Origin: an uncultured Clostridia bacterium
GTDB taxonomy: Bacteria > Bacillota > Clostridia > UBA1381
Reading direction: 5' to 3'
Assembly: GCA_934463455.1 (NCBI GenBank)
Contig: CAKSJU010000062.1
Location: forward strand, 1 to 12,604
Length of the DNA stretch: 12,604 nucleotides
Below, piece after piece: positions 1 to 8,502 of this stretch (the first letter of the stretch is position 1; every line of letters begins with the position of its first letter). The notes under the pieces are model-generated. The model had not been told where the DNA came from, did not search any database, and saw only the letters and a program-made list of their open reading frames with translations. The translations under genes and the position numbers were made by a program.

Positions 1-14
1 GCTTACAAAGTCAA

Positions 15-1712
15 TTATTTTAATAAAAAATATACCAATACAGCCGCCGACCAGGCAATCAGCGTTTGCCTAACTATAAGGCAGATTGTTTCTTTTTTTG
101 AAAGATATGTACTTATTGCGGAAAGAGCTGCGGCACAGGGCGGATAAAAAAGCACAAAAATCAAAAAAGCCGCGGCGGAAGACGGCGAAAATGCGCCGAT
201 AAAATCACCGCCGTAAACAACCGCAAGAGTAGACAACACCGCCTCTTTTGCCATAAATCCCGAAAGCAGCGCAACAGCCGCCTGCCATGTGCCGAAGCCG
301 CAAGGCACAAATATAAATGCTATTTTCGAGCCGACCTCTCCAAGTATGCTTTTTTCCGGCAAATCGGCAATTTTAAGCGAAAAATCAAAGGTCTGCATAA
401 ACCACACCGCTATTCCCGCCAGAAAAAGCACGCTTCCTGCCCTTTTTACAAAATCCGAAAGCTTATCGCGCAATTGATTAAAAGTATTTCTTACCGTCGG
501 CATACGATAAGGCGGCAATTCAAGCACAAAAGCTTCTTTTTTTATCCTTGACCGAGCAAAAAAAGCATATATGCACGCAGAAGCTATTCCTACAACATAA
601 AGACCGATTGTTACGGCTTGCCTGTTTTTCCCGAAAAACGCCGAAGCAAATATCAAAAAAACCGGCATTTTTGCACTGCATGGTATAAACGGCAGCAGCT
701 CCGCAGTTTTTTTTCGCATAACCGAATTATTAATGTTCTTTGCCGACATAGCCGCCGGAACACTGCATCCGAATCCGATTACAAGCGGTACTGCCGCTTT
801 TGCGTCAATTTTTAATTTTTCGAATATTCTGTCCGCCAAAAATATTATTCTCGACATATATCCCATATCTTCCAAAACCGATATACAGAAAAAAAGTATC
901 AGTATCTGCCCGAAAAACGGAACCACTCCTCCCACAGAAGCCAAAATTCCGTCACAAACGAGACTTGATAAAAAATAATTTACATTATTTTTTTCAAGCA
1001 AATTTTCCGCCGCGGCCGTGAACGATAAAAATATTTTTTCGCAAAGCTCTCCCAAAAGACGTCCCGGAGCTCCGAATGTCAGCCAAAAAACAAGCGCGGC
1101 AATGCCCGCAAAAACAATCCCCGAAAAGACACTTCCGAGTAAAATTTTATCTGCTTGTATACTTCTTTCAAGAGGTTTGTTCACGCCGATTTTGGTTACC
1201 GCTTCACTCATAATCCGCTTTATTTTCTCACTGTCAATTGCCGCGGCTTTTGCCTCTTTTTCAAAAAGCTCTTCCAGTCCCGTTCCTTTTGATGCTGAAA
1301 TCATAACCACGGGAGCGCCGATTATCCCGATCATTTTTCCCTTATCAATCGAAAATCCGCTTTTTTTTAGCATATCCGTCATATTAAGGGCTATAATCAT
1401 CGGAATTTTCAAAGCCGCAAGCTGTTCGGTCAGTTTCAGACTTCGTTCAAGATTTGTTGCATCAATAATGTTGATTATTATTTCCGCCTCTCCGGACTCA
1501 AGATATTCCTTTGCGGCGCATTCTTCCGCATCCGACCGAGACAGCGAATAAATTCCGGGCAAATCGACAATTGTATTTTCTTTACAAAATCCTTTTTTAA
1601 CCTCCACCGTCACACCCGCGCGATTTCCGACCTTATATCTGCTCCCGGTAAGCCGGTTAAAAAGCGTTGTTTTTCCGCTGTTCGGATTACCTGCAAGGGC
1701 AATAACACTCAT
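15..1712 (-). CDS. feoB: Ferrous iron transporter FeoB (GTPase plus permease)
   Basis: This is the membrane permease for Fe2+ uptake, with an N-terminal cytoplasmic G-protein domain. Visible GTPase motifs are G1 GNPNSGKTT (8-16), G2 T35, G3 DLPG (50-53), G4 NMTD (110-113) and G5 SASKGTG (139-145). A short helical linker leads to the transmembrane part from about residue 190. The two Gate regions carry the conserved cysteines in GFGCSVPA (C316) and PFIPCSAK (C345), and YPPC (C526) lies near the C-terminus. At 565 residues it is shorter than many FeoB proteins, but all core parts are present and it ends at a normal stop. Its ATG overlaps the stop of the upstream ATPase gene (ATGA), and a GGGG-rich ribosome site lies in the end of that gene, which implies translational coupling. 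It is the third gene of the feoA-ATPase-feoB operon. Confidence 0.96.
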   Translation of the reverse strand: MSVIALAGNPNSGKTTLFNRLTGSRYKVGNRAGVTVEVKKGFCKENTIVDLPGIYSLSRSDAEECAAKEYLESGEAEIIINIIDATNLERSLKLTEQLAALKIPMIIALNMTDMLKKSGFSIDKGKMIGIIGAPVVMISASKGTGLEELFEKEAKAAAIDSEKIKRIMSEAVTKIGVNKPLERSIQADKILLGSVFSGIVFAGIAALVFWLTFGAPGRLLGELCEKIFLSFTAAAENLLEKNNVNYFLSSLVCDGILASVGGVVPFFGQILILFFCISVLEDMGYMSRIIFLADRIFEKLKIDAKAAVPLVIGFGCSVPAAMSAKNINNSVMRKKTAELLPFIPCSAKMPVFLIFASAFFGKNRQAVTIGLYVVGIASACIYAFFARSRIKKEAFVLELPPYRMPTVRNTFNQLRDKLSDFVKRAGSVLFLAGIAVWFMQTFDFSLKIADLPEKSILGEVGSKIAFIFVPCGFGTWQAAVALLSGFMAKEAVLSTLAVVYGGDFIGAFSPSSAAAFLIFVLFYPPCAAALSAISTYLSKKETICLIVRQTLIAWSAAVLVYFLLK

Positions 1713-4297
1713 CTTTTTTCCCCGCCTTCTTTTCCGGTATTTTTCCCTAAAAGCCTATTTATAAATTTTTGAATTTCAACTATCACCAGCGGCATAAGCG
1801 AGAGTATTGCCACATATATCCATTGTGTTTTATCGAGAGGAGTCACTTTAAAAAGCAAAGCAAGCTTGTCAAATGTAACAACCGAGCATTGCAGAAGCGT
1901 TCCCGCCAAAAAAGCACCTGCCAGATACTTATTCGAAAAAATCCCCACCGAAAATACGGAATGCTCACTGCGCATATTAAACGCGTGTACAAGCTGCGAC
2001 AAACTCAAAACGCAAAACGCCATAGTCCGCGCCACAGCAATATCCCCGAACGTACTGCCTATAACAAAAGCCAAAAGTGCGCAAGCGCCTATCATTGCCC
2101 CCTCCAATATTATTGTAAGCCACAAGCCGTCGGCAAAAAGGCTTTTTCCGGCAGGACGCGGAGGTTTGTTCATTATATATTTATCTGCAGGGTCAACTCC
2201 CAGCGCAATAGCGGGCAATGAGTCGGTGACCAGATTAATCCACAAAAGCTGAATTGCCAAAAGCGGGGTCTGACGATTAAACAGCAAACCGAGGAATACG
2301 GTCAGAATTTCGCCTATATTACTTGAAAGCAAAAACTGCACTGCCTTTTTTATATTTTCAAAGATTCCTCTGCCCTCTTTAACTGCTTTTACAATTGTTG
2401 CAAAATTGTCATCTGTCAATATCATATCCGACGCGCTTTTTGCAACCTCGGTGCCGCCCTTTCCCATACTGCAGCCTATATCCGCGGTTTTAAGAGCAGG
2501 TGCATCGTTTACTCCGTCGCCGGTCATTGCGACAACAGCACCTTTTTTCTGCCACGCCTTGACTATTTTCACTTTATGCGCCGGGGTAACCCTTGCAAAA
2601 ACAGAATAATCTTCTATATTTTCTTCAAATTTGTCCTGCGGCATCTTATCTATTTCCGTTCCGGACATTACTTTTTTACAATCGGTCAATATCCCGGTCT
2701 GTTTCGCAATCGCACATGCGGTATCCGGATGGTCACCGGTAATCATAACGGGAATTATACCTGCTTCCCGGCAAACCGATACCGCATTTTTGACCTCTTT
2801 TCTCGGAGGGTCCTCCATTCCGATTAAGCCGAGAAAAACAAGTCCGCTTTCCTTTGGTTCGTTTTCATGCACATCTTCTCTGTAAGCGGCAGCTATTACC
2901 CTAAGTGCTCTATGTGCCATTTCTTCATTCGCTTTCATTATTTCTCTTTTCATTCCGGCAGTCATAACCGCCGTGCGTTTTCCGTCCCAAATATATCCGC
3001 ACATATTTATAACAATATCAACCGCACCTTTTGTAATTGAAATTTTTTCATTTCCCTTTTGTACAAGAACACTCATTCTCTTGCTTTCGGAACTGAACGG
3101 TATCTCCGCAATCCGCGGAAAATGGCGGTCTGCCGTATGTTTCTTTATTCCGTGCTTCGCCGCTTCGGTCACAATTGCCGCCTCGGTGGGATTTACGCTT
3201 TCCGTTTCGGAACAAAGCACACTCATTTGAAGCAAGCGTTCTTCATCGTAAGAATATATCTCGGACACCGTCATTTTATTTTCGGTCAGAGTCCCTGTTT
3301 TATCCGAACAAATTACATTTGCGCTGCCGAGAGTTTCAACCGACGGTAAATTTCTGATGATTGCCCCTTTTTTTGCCATTCTCTGAACACCGATAGCAAG
3401 CATAATTGTCACTATGGCGGGAAGTCCCTCCGGTATTGCCGCAACCGCAAGGCTTACCGCCGTCATAAACATTTCAAAAGGCGGCACCGATTTTAAAATT
3501 CCTATGGTAAAAATAGCGGCACATATCAAAAGAGCCGCAATACCGAGAGTTTTTCCGATTTGAGAAAGCTTCTTCTGCAAAGGTGTTTCCCTTGTCTGCG
3601 CCGACATTATCATTGAAGCTATATTTCCCATCTCGGTTTCCGTACCGGTAGCGCAAACAACCGCTTCACATCTGCCTGCAACTATCAGACTCCCGGACCA
3701 AAGCATATTTTTTCTCTCTGCCAGCGGAGTATTTTCGTCACATTCAAATGCGGCAAGCTTTTCCGCGGGAGTGGATTCTCCGGTCAGCATCGATTCATCG
3801 GTCATCACTCCCGTACTCTCCAAAATTCTGCAATCCGCCGATACCTTGTCGCCCGATTTTAAAATAACAATATCTCCGGGAACAAGCTTTACCGCGTCAA
3901 TAAGCTTTACTTTTTTTCCGCGCTTTACTCTTGCCGACGGCGCCGCCGTTTTTTGCAGCGCTTCTATCGATTTTTCCGCACGGTTTTCCTGTATCACTCC
4001 TATAAGCGCATTAAAAACCACTATGCCCAATATGATTATCGGGTCGGCATAATCCGCATCGCCGTTCATTATCGACGTAATAAAAGAAATTGCCGCCGCC
4101 AAAAGCAATATAACAATCATAAAATCTTTAAACTGCTCGGAAAATTTTTTCCAAAACCCGTCCTTTTTCTTTGCCGTAATTTCATTTTTCCCGTACTTAT
4201 AAAGTCTTTGTGCCGCTTCCTTATCCGAAAGTCCGTTTTCTTTATCCGCAGCGAGTGCCGCAAGCACGCTCTTAATATTTTTATCATGCCATGTCAT
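1709..4297 (-). CDS. P2A-type (calcium-type) cation-transporting P-type ATPase
   Basis: This 862-residue ion pump of the SERCA/PMR1 class moves a divalent cation out of the cytoplasm at the cost of ATP. It has an N-terminal cation-ATPase domain (about 1-75), an actuator loop with TGES (172-175), the M4 motif PEGLPA (E290), the phosphorylation motif DKTGT (D332), KGA (423-425), TGDHPDTA, and the hinge TGDGVNDAP (592-600). Membrane residues that match the calcium sites of SERCA are N660 and E663 in SSNIGE and N688, T691 and D692 in NLVTD. The position of SERCA E908 appears to be Q768. This pattern fits Ca2+ transport, but some bacterial P2A pumps export Mn2+. Its place between feoA and feoB suggests the cargo could be Mn2+ or Fe2+; that is inference. 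It starts 62 bases after feoA with no terminator between them, behind a GAGG ribosome site. Its family is certain, its cargo is not. Confidence 0.93.
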   Translation of the reverse strand: MTWHDKNIKSVLAALAADKENGLSDKEAAQRLYKYGKNEITAKKKDGFWKKFSEQFKDFMIVILLLAAAISFITSIMNGDADYADPIIILGIVVFNALIGVIQENRAEKSIEALQKTAAPSARVKRGKKVKLIDAVKLVPGDIVILKSGDKVSADCRILESTGVMTDESMLTGESTPAEKLAAFECDENTPLAERKNMLWSGSLIVAGRCEAVVCATGTETEMGNIASMIMSAQTRETPLQKKLSQIGKTLGIAALLICAAIFTIGILKSVPPFEMFMTAVSLAVAAIPEGLPAIVTIMLAIGVQRMAKKGAIIRNLPSVETLGSANVICSDKTGTLTENKMTVSEIYSYDEERLLQMSVLCSETESVNPTEAAIVTEAAKHGIKKHTADRHFPRIAEIPFSSESKRMSVLVQKGNEKISITKGAVDIVINMCGYIWDGKRTAVMTAGMKREIMKANEEMAHRALRVIAAAYREDVHENEPKESGLVFLGLIGMEDPPRKEVKNAVSVCREAGIIPVMITGDHPDTACAIAKQTGILTDCKKVMSGTEIDKMPQDKFEENIEDYSVFARVTPAHKVKIVKAWQKKGAVVAMTGDGVNDAPALKTADIGCSMGKGGTEVAKSASDMILTDDNFATIVKAVKEGRGIFENIKKAVQFLLSSNIGEILTVFLGLLFNRQTPLLAIQLLWINLVTDSLPAIALGVDPADKYIMNKPPRPAGKSLFADGLWLTIILEGAMIGACALLAFVIGSTFGDIAVARTMAFCVLSLSQLVHAFNMRSEHSVFSVGIFSNKYLAGAFLAGTLLQCSVVTFDKLALLFKVTPLDKTQWIYVAILSLMPLVIVEIQKFINRLLGKNTGKEGGEKR

Positions 4298-4359
4298 ATT
4301 ATCAGCCGTCCTCTTTTTTGTAAATTCTCATACATATAAATATTATCCGTTGCCTGACT

Positions 4360-4563
4360 TTATTCCGCTAAAATGCCGTCTGCCTCATCTTGTCTGACGG
4401 CGATTAATGTTTCTCCTATTTTATATTCGCATAATTTGCCCTTTTTAAGTATAAACCTGACCTCGTTGCCCGCAGTGCAGCCCATTGCTTTAAGTCTTTC
4501 GGACAGCTCATCCTCCGAAAAACCGATTATTGCCGCACTGCCTTGCAGCTCTGATAATTTCAT
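4360..4563 (-). CDS. feoA: FeoA family SH3-like protein
   Basis: This is a 67-residue FeoA protein, a small cytoplasmic beta-barrel that assists FeoB. The family pattern is visible: an N-terminal LSEL, a central ERLKAMGCTAGNEV (matching the usual RRLLDMGLTPGTEV), and a C-terminal stretch with ETLIAVRQDEADGIL that matches the usual R-x-L-x-L-R-x-x-E-A-x-x-I. The ATG is set by GGAGGG six bases upstream. It is the first gene of the iron operon and sits directly behind a dyad operator shared with the metalloregulator gene at 10826. Its length is normal for the family. The sequence is fairly divergent, but the context with feoB makes the call firm. Confidence 0.9.
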   Translation of the reverse strand: MKLSELQGSAAIIGFSEDELSERLKAMGCTAGNEVRFILKKGKLCEYKIGETLIAVRQDEADGILAE

Positions 4564-4590
4564 TTTTATCCCTCCATAATTAAAGTATTA

Positions 4591-4622
4591 GCTAATTGTA
4601 AAACTAAAGTTTCACAATTAAC
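4591..4622. promoter_or_regulatory. Putative metalloregulator operator upstream of feoA
   Basis: A 28-bp dyad at 4593-4620 has the half-site TAATTGTAAAACTA, and its partner read on the other strand is TAATTGTGAAACTT (12 of 14 match). With its flanking bases it is identical at 28 of 32 positions to the site at 10760-10791, in front of the DtxR-family regulator. It ends 27 bases before the feoA ATG. The feo promoter must lie at or just upstream of it on the minus strand; the best -10 candidate is TATAGT (complement of 4621-4626), directly next to the dyad, but no good -35 box was found. A repressor bound here would block transcription of feoA-ATPase-feoB. The repeat and dyad are seen directly; the binding protein is inferred. 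Confidence 0.75.
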
Positions 4623-4638
4623 TATAATTAGGGTATAC

Positions 4639-4668
4639 AAAAAAATCCGCAAAAATGCGGATTTTTTT
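4639..4668 (-). terminator. Intrinsic terminator of the pyr operon
   Basis: A stem of five GC-rich pairs (TCCGC with GCGGA) is extended by seven A-T pairs and closed by a six-base loop. On the minus strand a T-tract of seven follows, 16 bases after the pyrI stop. The structure is near symmetrical, so it could also work on the plus strand, but no plus-strand gene leads into it. It separates the pyr operon from the feo promoter. Confidence 0.88.
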
Positions 4669-4683
4669 CTGATACAAATTAAT

Positions 4684-5100
4684 TTATTTTGCTTTTGCTT
4701 CGCAGTATATACATCTGTAAGTTCTGCTTTCTTTCTCCGTAAGGCGGAAAATATGCGGTATACCCGGCTCAACAGAGGTTATACATCTCGGATTTTTGCA
4801 TTTTAAAACATTCTCTATTTTATCCGGGAGCTCGGGGCTTTTCTTTTCAATTCTTTCGCCGTTTTTTATAATGTTAATCGTCACTTCGGGGTCGATATAT
4901 CCGAGAATATTAAGGTCTATTTCCGGATAACCGTCAATTTTTATTATATCTTTTTTTCCCATTTTGCCGCTCTGGGCATTTTTTATAATGGCAACAGAAC
5001 AATCCAGCTCTTCGAGACGCAGAAATTTATATATTTCCATGGACTTTCCCGCCATAATGTGGTCGATTACAATTCCGTTTCTTATTTCATCAATATTCAT
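4684..5100 (-). CDS. pyrI: Aspartate carbamoyltransferase regulatory subunit PyrI
   Basis: PyrI is the allosteric subunit of aspartate transcarbamoylase. It binds nucleotides in its N-terminal domain and joins PyrB through a C-terminal zinc domain. The family signature GIVIDHI (9-15), the segment SGKMGKKDIIKIDG (44-57) and the four zinc cysteines C101, C106, C130 and C133 are all present. The ATG at 5100 (138 residues) is preferred over one at 5115. GGAG lies nine bases before it, whereas the upstream ATG has no spaced ribosome site, and the family normally begins close to this point. It is the last gene of the operon, 117 bases after pyrB; that gap holds only weak short hairpins and no clear promoter. 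The presence of PyrI implies an allosterically regulated, PyrB6-PyrI6-type enzyme. Confidence 0.95.
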   Translation of the reverse strand: MNIDEIRNGIVIDHIMAGKSMEIYKFLRLEELDCSVAIIKNAQSGKMGKKDIIKIDGYPEIDLNILGYIDPEVTINIIKNGERIEKKSPELPDKIENVLKCKNPRCITSVEPGIPHIFRLTEKESRTYRCIYCEAKAK

Positions 5101-5217
5101 ATAAAAAATCTCCATTCCGCCGCTCTGTGTCGGCTCAAACAGTAATTAATTTTCTCTTATCGCAAGAAATGATAAGCTGCAAGGCAATCCTTGTATTATC
5201 GAACATCTGCACAAAGG

Positions 5218-6132
5218 CTATATCAACTCCAACAGCTTCAATATTAAAGCCATTCTCACATACTTACCGTTCTTAACCTGTTTAAAATAACATGCTCTCG
5301 GATCATCATCCACCTCCTGAGCAATTTCATTGACTCTCGGCAGCGGATGCAGTATGCACAAATCACTTTTTGCATTTTTCAGCTTATCTTCGTCGAGAAT
5401 ATACGTATCCTTAAGGCGAATATAATCGGCTTCGTTAAAAAATCTTTCCTTTTGAACTCTTGTCATATACAAAATATCAAGCTCGCTGATTGCTTCCTCA
5501 AGACTTCTTGTCTCGCAAAACGGAAGTTTGTTTTTTTCTATGACATCGCGCTTTATATAATCGGGCAGTTTTAACTCATCCGGAGATATAAGAACAAAAT
5601 TTATACCGCTGCAGCGGGACAGTGCTCTTATAAGCGAATGGACGGTACGTCCGAATTTCAAATCACCGCAAAAACCTATCGTCAAATCGGTAAGTCTGCC
5701 CTTTTCTCTCGATATTGTCAGTAAGTCGGTAAGAGTCTGGGTGGGGTGATTGTGTCCGCCGTCGCCCGCATTTATTATCGGTACGGAGGATTTTGCGGCA
5801 GCAACCAACGGCGCTCCTTCCTTAGGATGTCTCATTGCAATAATGTCTGCGTAACAACTCACTACACGAACTGTATCGGACACGCTTTCACCCTTTGAGG
5901 CAGAGCTTGAAGCCGCCTCTGAAAAACCCAGCACACTTCCTCCGAGTTCAAGCATTGCAGCTTCAAAGCTCAGCCGCGTTCTGGTTGACGGTTCAAAAAA
6001 CAAGGTCGCCAGTTTTTTATATTTGCACATTTCCCTGTATTTTTCGGGATTATCTATTATATCGCCTGCAATTTTTATAAGCTCGTCAATCTCCGAAACT
6101 TCCAAATCCATAATGTCGATAAGGCTTCTCAT
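5218..6132 (-). CDS. pyrB: Aspartate carbamoyltransferase catalytic subunit PyrB
   Basis: PyrB condenses carbamoyl phosphate with aspartate to give carbamoyl aspartate, the committed step of pyrimidine synthesis. The carbamoyl phosphate loop FFEPSTRTR (45-53), the 80s-loop lysine K80 in SSSASKGES, R101-H102, HPTQTLTDL (129-137), the aspartate-binding stretch MTRVQKER (223-230) and LHPLPR (261-266) are all visible. Its 304 residues match the family length. The AAAGGAAA ribosome site lies about a dozen bases before the ATG, a little far but usable. It follows pyrE by 47 bases and precedes pyrI, its regulatory partner. Confidence 0.98.
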   Translation of the reverse strand: MRSLIDIMDLEVSEIDELIKIAGDIIDNPEKYREMCKYKKLATLFFEPSTRTRLSFEAAMLELGGSVLGFSEAASSSASKGESVSDTVRVVSCYADIIAMRHPKEGAPLVAAAKSSVPIINAGDGGHNHPTQTLTDLLTISREKGRLTDLTIGFCGDLKFGRTVHSLIRALSRCSGINFVLISPDELKLPDYIKRDVIEKNKLPFCETRSLEEAISELDILYMTRVQKERFFNEADYIRLKDTYILDEDKLKNAKSDLCILHPLPRVNEIAQEVDDDPRACYFKQVKNGKYVRMALILKLLELI

Positions 6133-6179
6133 TTTATATCATTTCCTTTCTGTGCCAAAGGCAAAATATGTTTATTGAT

Positions 6180-6809
6180 TTATTTTATCCAGCTTTCGTC
6201 CGAGGGATTATCTCTGAATTTTATCAGCCTTTCAACCGCTTCTTTTTCTATATATCCTTCCTCCGCAGCTGTCTGCACAACAGCGTCAAAATCGGTAAGA
6301 CTTACATTTTTTACCTTTGCATCTGCAAGTCTTTCCAGTCCTTTTTTCATTCCGTAAGTGAAGATGCTCACAATTCCGAGCACTTCCGCACCTGCTGCAC
6401 GGAGAGCCTCTACCACTTCTATAACGCTGCCGCCCGTCGAAATCAAATCTTCAACGACAACGGTTTTCTGTCCCTTTTCCAGCTTACCTTCAATTTGGTT
6501 TTGTCTGCCGTGGTCTTTACTTCCCGAACGAACATATCCCATCGGCAAATCCATAATATGAGCGGTAATCGCCGCATGCGCTATGCCTGCGGTGCTCGTT
6601 CCCATAAGAATTTCGCAATCCGGATATTCCTTTTGTATCAGCTTAGCAAGTCCGTTTTCAATATGTCCGCGCACCTCGGGAGCCGTCAAAGTAAGTCTGT
6701 TATCACAGTATATAGGACTTTTAATGCCGCTCGCCCATGTAAACGGCTCTTCCGGTCTTAAAAATACCGCTCCTATAGATAATAAATCCTTTGCAATTTC
6801 TTTTTTCAT
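6180..6809 (-). CDS. pyrE: Orotate phosphoribosyltransferase PyrE
   Basis: PyrE transfers the phosphoribosyl group of PRPP to orotate to give orotidine monophosphate. The orotate-binding stretch SGIKSPIYCDNR (27-38), the flexible catalytic loop with K98 and H100 in RSGSKDHGRQNQIEG (94-108), and the PRPP-binding motif VVVEDLISTGGS (117-128) are all present. Its length of 209 residues is normal for the family. The start is set by AAAGGAAAG six bases before the ATG. It lies 39 bases after pyrF, the next enzyme of the pathway, in the same operon. Confidence 0.97.
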   Translation of the reverse strand: MKKEIAKDLLSIGAVFLRPEEPFTWASGIKSPIYCDNRLTLTAPEVRGHIENGLAKLIQKEYPDCEILMGTSTAGIAHAAITAHIMDLPMGYVRSGSKDHGRQNQIEGKLEKGQKTVVVEDLISTGGSVIEVVEALRAAGAEVLGIVSIFTYGMKKGLERLADAKVKNVSLTDFDAVVQTAAEEGYIEKEAVERLIKFRDNPSDESWIK

Positions 6810-6848
6810 AACAATCTTTCCTTTCTTTCAGAGACTTGAATTTCATTT

Positions 6849-7547
6849 CTATTCACAAAATTCTTTTACACATCTTTCGTATGCTTTAACCGGGTCGTCT
6901 GCCTGTGTTATCGGTCTGCCGACTACAATGTAGTCCGATCCGATTTTCTTTGCGTCTGCCGGAGTCGTTACTCGTTTTTGGTCTCCGACATCTCCGTCCG
7001 CAAAACGAACTCCCGGAGTAACCGTCAAAAATTTTTCTCCGCACACACTCTTTACCTTGCCCGCCTCAAGAGGCGAACAAACAACACCGTCAAGCCCTGC
7101 ATCTGCCGCATTTTTTGCATAGTGCATTACTACCTCGTCAATCGGCTTGTCAATCAAAAGCTCTTTTCTCATCCTCTCTTCGTCCGTAGATGTAAGCTGC
7201 GTAACCGCTATCAAAAGCGGCCTTGTTCCGTCAGGACGCGTTAAGCCCTCAAGCGCCGCCTGCATCATGGCTTTTGTTCCTGCCGCATGCAAATTACACA
7301 TATCGACCTCCAAGCCCGACAAAACCGCCATGGATTTTTTGACGGTATTCGGAATATCATGAAGCTTTAAGTCTAAAAAAATTTTATGTCCCCTTTTTTT
7401 AATTTCCTTTACTATATTCGGGCCTGCCGAATAAAAAAGCTCCATTCCTATTTTTACGTACGGCTTTTTATCTCGGAACAAATCCAAAAATTCCAAAGCC
7501 TCTTTTTCTCCTGCGAAATCACACGCAATTATAACATCTCTTCCCAT
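6849..7547 (-). CDS. pyrF: Orotidine 5'-phosphate decarboxylase PyrF
   Basis: PyrF decarboxylates orotidine monophosphate to UMP, the last step of the pathway. It is a TIM-barrel enzyme of the short bacterial type (232 residues). Catalytic residues lie in DLKLHDIPNT (D59, K61 and D64), with K32 in VKIGMELF. The phosphate-binding parts are TPGVR (177-181), Q190-R192 and GRPI (210-213). The ATG has AAAGGAG eight bases upstream. It follows pyrD by 40 bases. Confidence 0.97.
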   Translation of the reverse strand: MGRDVIIACDFAGEKEALEFLDLFRDKKPYVKIGMELFYSAGPNIVKEIKKRGHKIFLDLKLHDIPNTVKKSMAVLSGLEVDMCNLHAAGTKAMMQAALEGLTRPDGTRPLLIAVTQLTSTDEERMRKELLIDKPIDEVVMHYAKNAADAGLDGVVCSPLEAGKVKSVCGEKFLTVTPGVRFADGDVGDQKRVTTPADAKKIGSDYIVVGRPITQADDPVKAYERCVKEFCE

Positions 7548-7587
7548 TTTGGTATCTCCTTTCGTTTATTGCTGTTTTAGTTAATTA

Positions 7588-8502
7588 TCATTTGTGCGCC
7601 ATACCGGTCAAATCGGATAATTTTTCAATTCCGTATTTTTCCGCCGTTTTCGGCAATTCTTCAGCTATCTCTTTGCAAATATACGGATTTACAAGGTTTG
7701 CGGCACCTATTTGTACAGCCGCCGCCCCGGCAAGCATCATTTCGAGTACATCCTCCGCGGAGGAAACTCCCCCCATTCCGATAATCGGAATTTTTACCGC
7801 TTCATACACTTGATATACCATTCTTAAAGCTACCGGGAAAATTGCACTTCCCGAAAAACCTCCCATTTTATTTGCAATAACAGGTTTTTTAGTCTTTAAA
7901 TCAATTCTCATTCCCAAAAGTGTATTTATCAGGCTTATTCCGTCAGCACCCGCCGTTTCGCATGCTTTTGCAATTTCGCATATATCCGTAACGTTCGGGC
8001 TTAATTTTATATACACAGGTTTTTGTGTCACCTTTTTTACCGCTCCGGTAACCTCTGCCGCCGCTTTCGGATTTGTGCCGAAGCTCATTCCTCCGTTATG
8101 TACATTCGGACAGCTGACATTAATTTCGATAATTCCTATTTCGGAACAGGCATCGGCTTTTTCAGCGCAATAAGCATACTCATCAACTGAAAACCCGCTT
8201 ATGTTTGCAATTACCGGCTTTTTAAAAACTTTTTTAAGCTTAGGTATCTCCTCCGCAATAACTTTCTCTATACCGGGATTTTGCAGTCCGACCGAGTTAA
8301 TCATCCCTGCGCTGCATTCGGCAATTCTCGGCGTCGGATTACCGAAACGCGGCTCTTTTGTTGTCCCTTTAAAGGAAAATGTTCCAAGTATATTAATATC
8401 ATATAATTCGGCAAATTCATACCCGTAACCGAATGTACCGCTTGCGGGAATAATCGGATTATCCAGCTTTATACCGCTCAGATTAACGCTTGTATCTACC
8501 AT
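7588..8502 (-). CDS. pyrD: Dihydroorotate dehydrogenase, class 1B catalytic subunit PyrD
   Basis: PyrD oxidises dihydroorotate to orotate with FMN. Pairing with pyrK makes it the NAD-dependent class 1B enzyme, in which electrons pass from FMN through the PyrK cluster and FAD to NAD+. Visible motifs are SGTFGYG (21-27), MINSVGLQNPG (67-77), the active-site loop INVSCPNVHNGG with catalytic C131, KLSPNVTDI, SLINT, and GMGGVSSAEDVLEM in the phosphate-binding region. The length of 304 residues is normal. Its ATG lies inside the last codons of pyrK (seven-base overlap), with AAAAGGAGG seven bases upstream, so the two subunits are translationally coupled. Confidence 0.97.
   Translation of the reverse strand: MVDTSVNLSGIKLDNPIIPASGTFGYGYEFAELYDINILGTFSFKGTTKEPRFGNPTPRIAECSAGMINSVGLQNPGIEKVIAEEIPKLKKVFKKPVIANISGFSVDEYAYCAEKADACSEIGIIEINVSCPNVHNGGMSFGTNPKAAAEVTGAVKKVTQKPVYIKLSPNVTDICEIAKACETAGADGISLINTLLGMRIDLKTKKPVIANKMGGFSGSAIFPVALRMVYQVYEAVKIPIIGMGGVSSAEDVLEMMLAGAAAVQIGAANLVNPYICKEIAEELPKTAEKYGIEKLSDLTGMAHK

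Noticed and set aside
1018..1551. A 177-codon plus-strand open frame opposite feoB
   Set aside because: It is antisense to a clear FeoB GTPase region and has no family motifs; it is a shadow of the real gene's codon pattern.
4298..4359. Metal riboswitch (yybP-ykoY type) before the P2A ATPase
   Set aside because: The gap from feoA is only 62 bases, with no compact helices or terminator, too little for that riboswitch.
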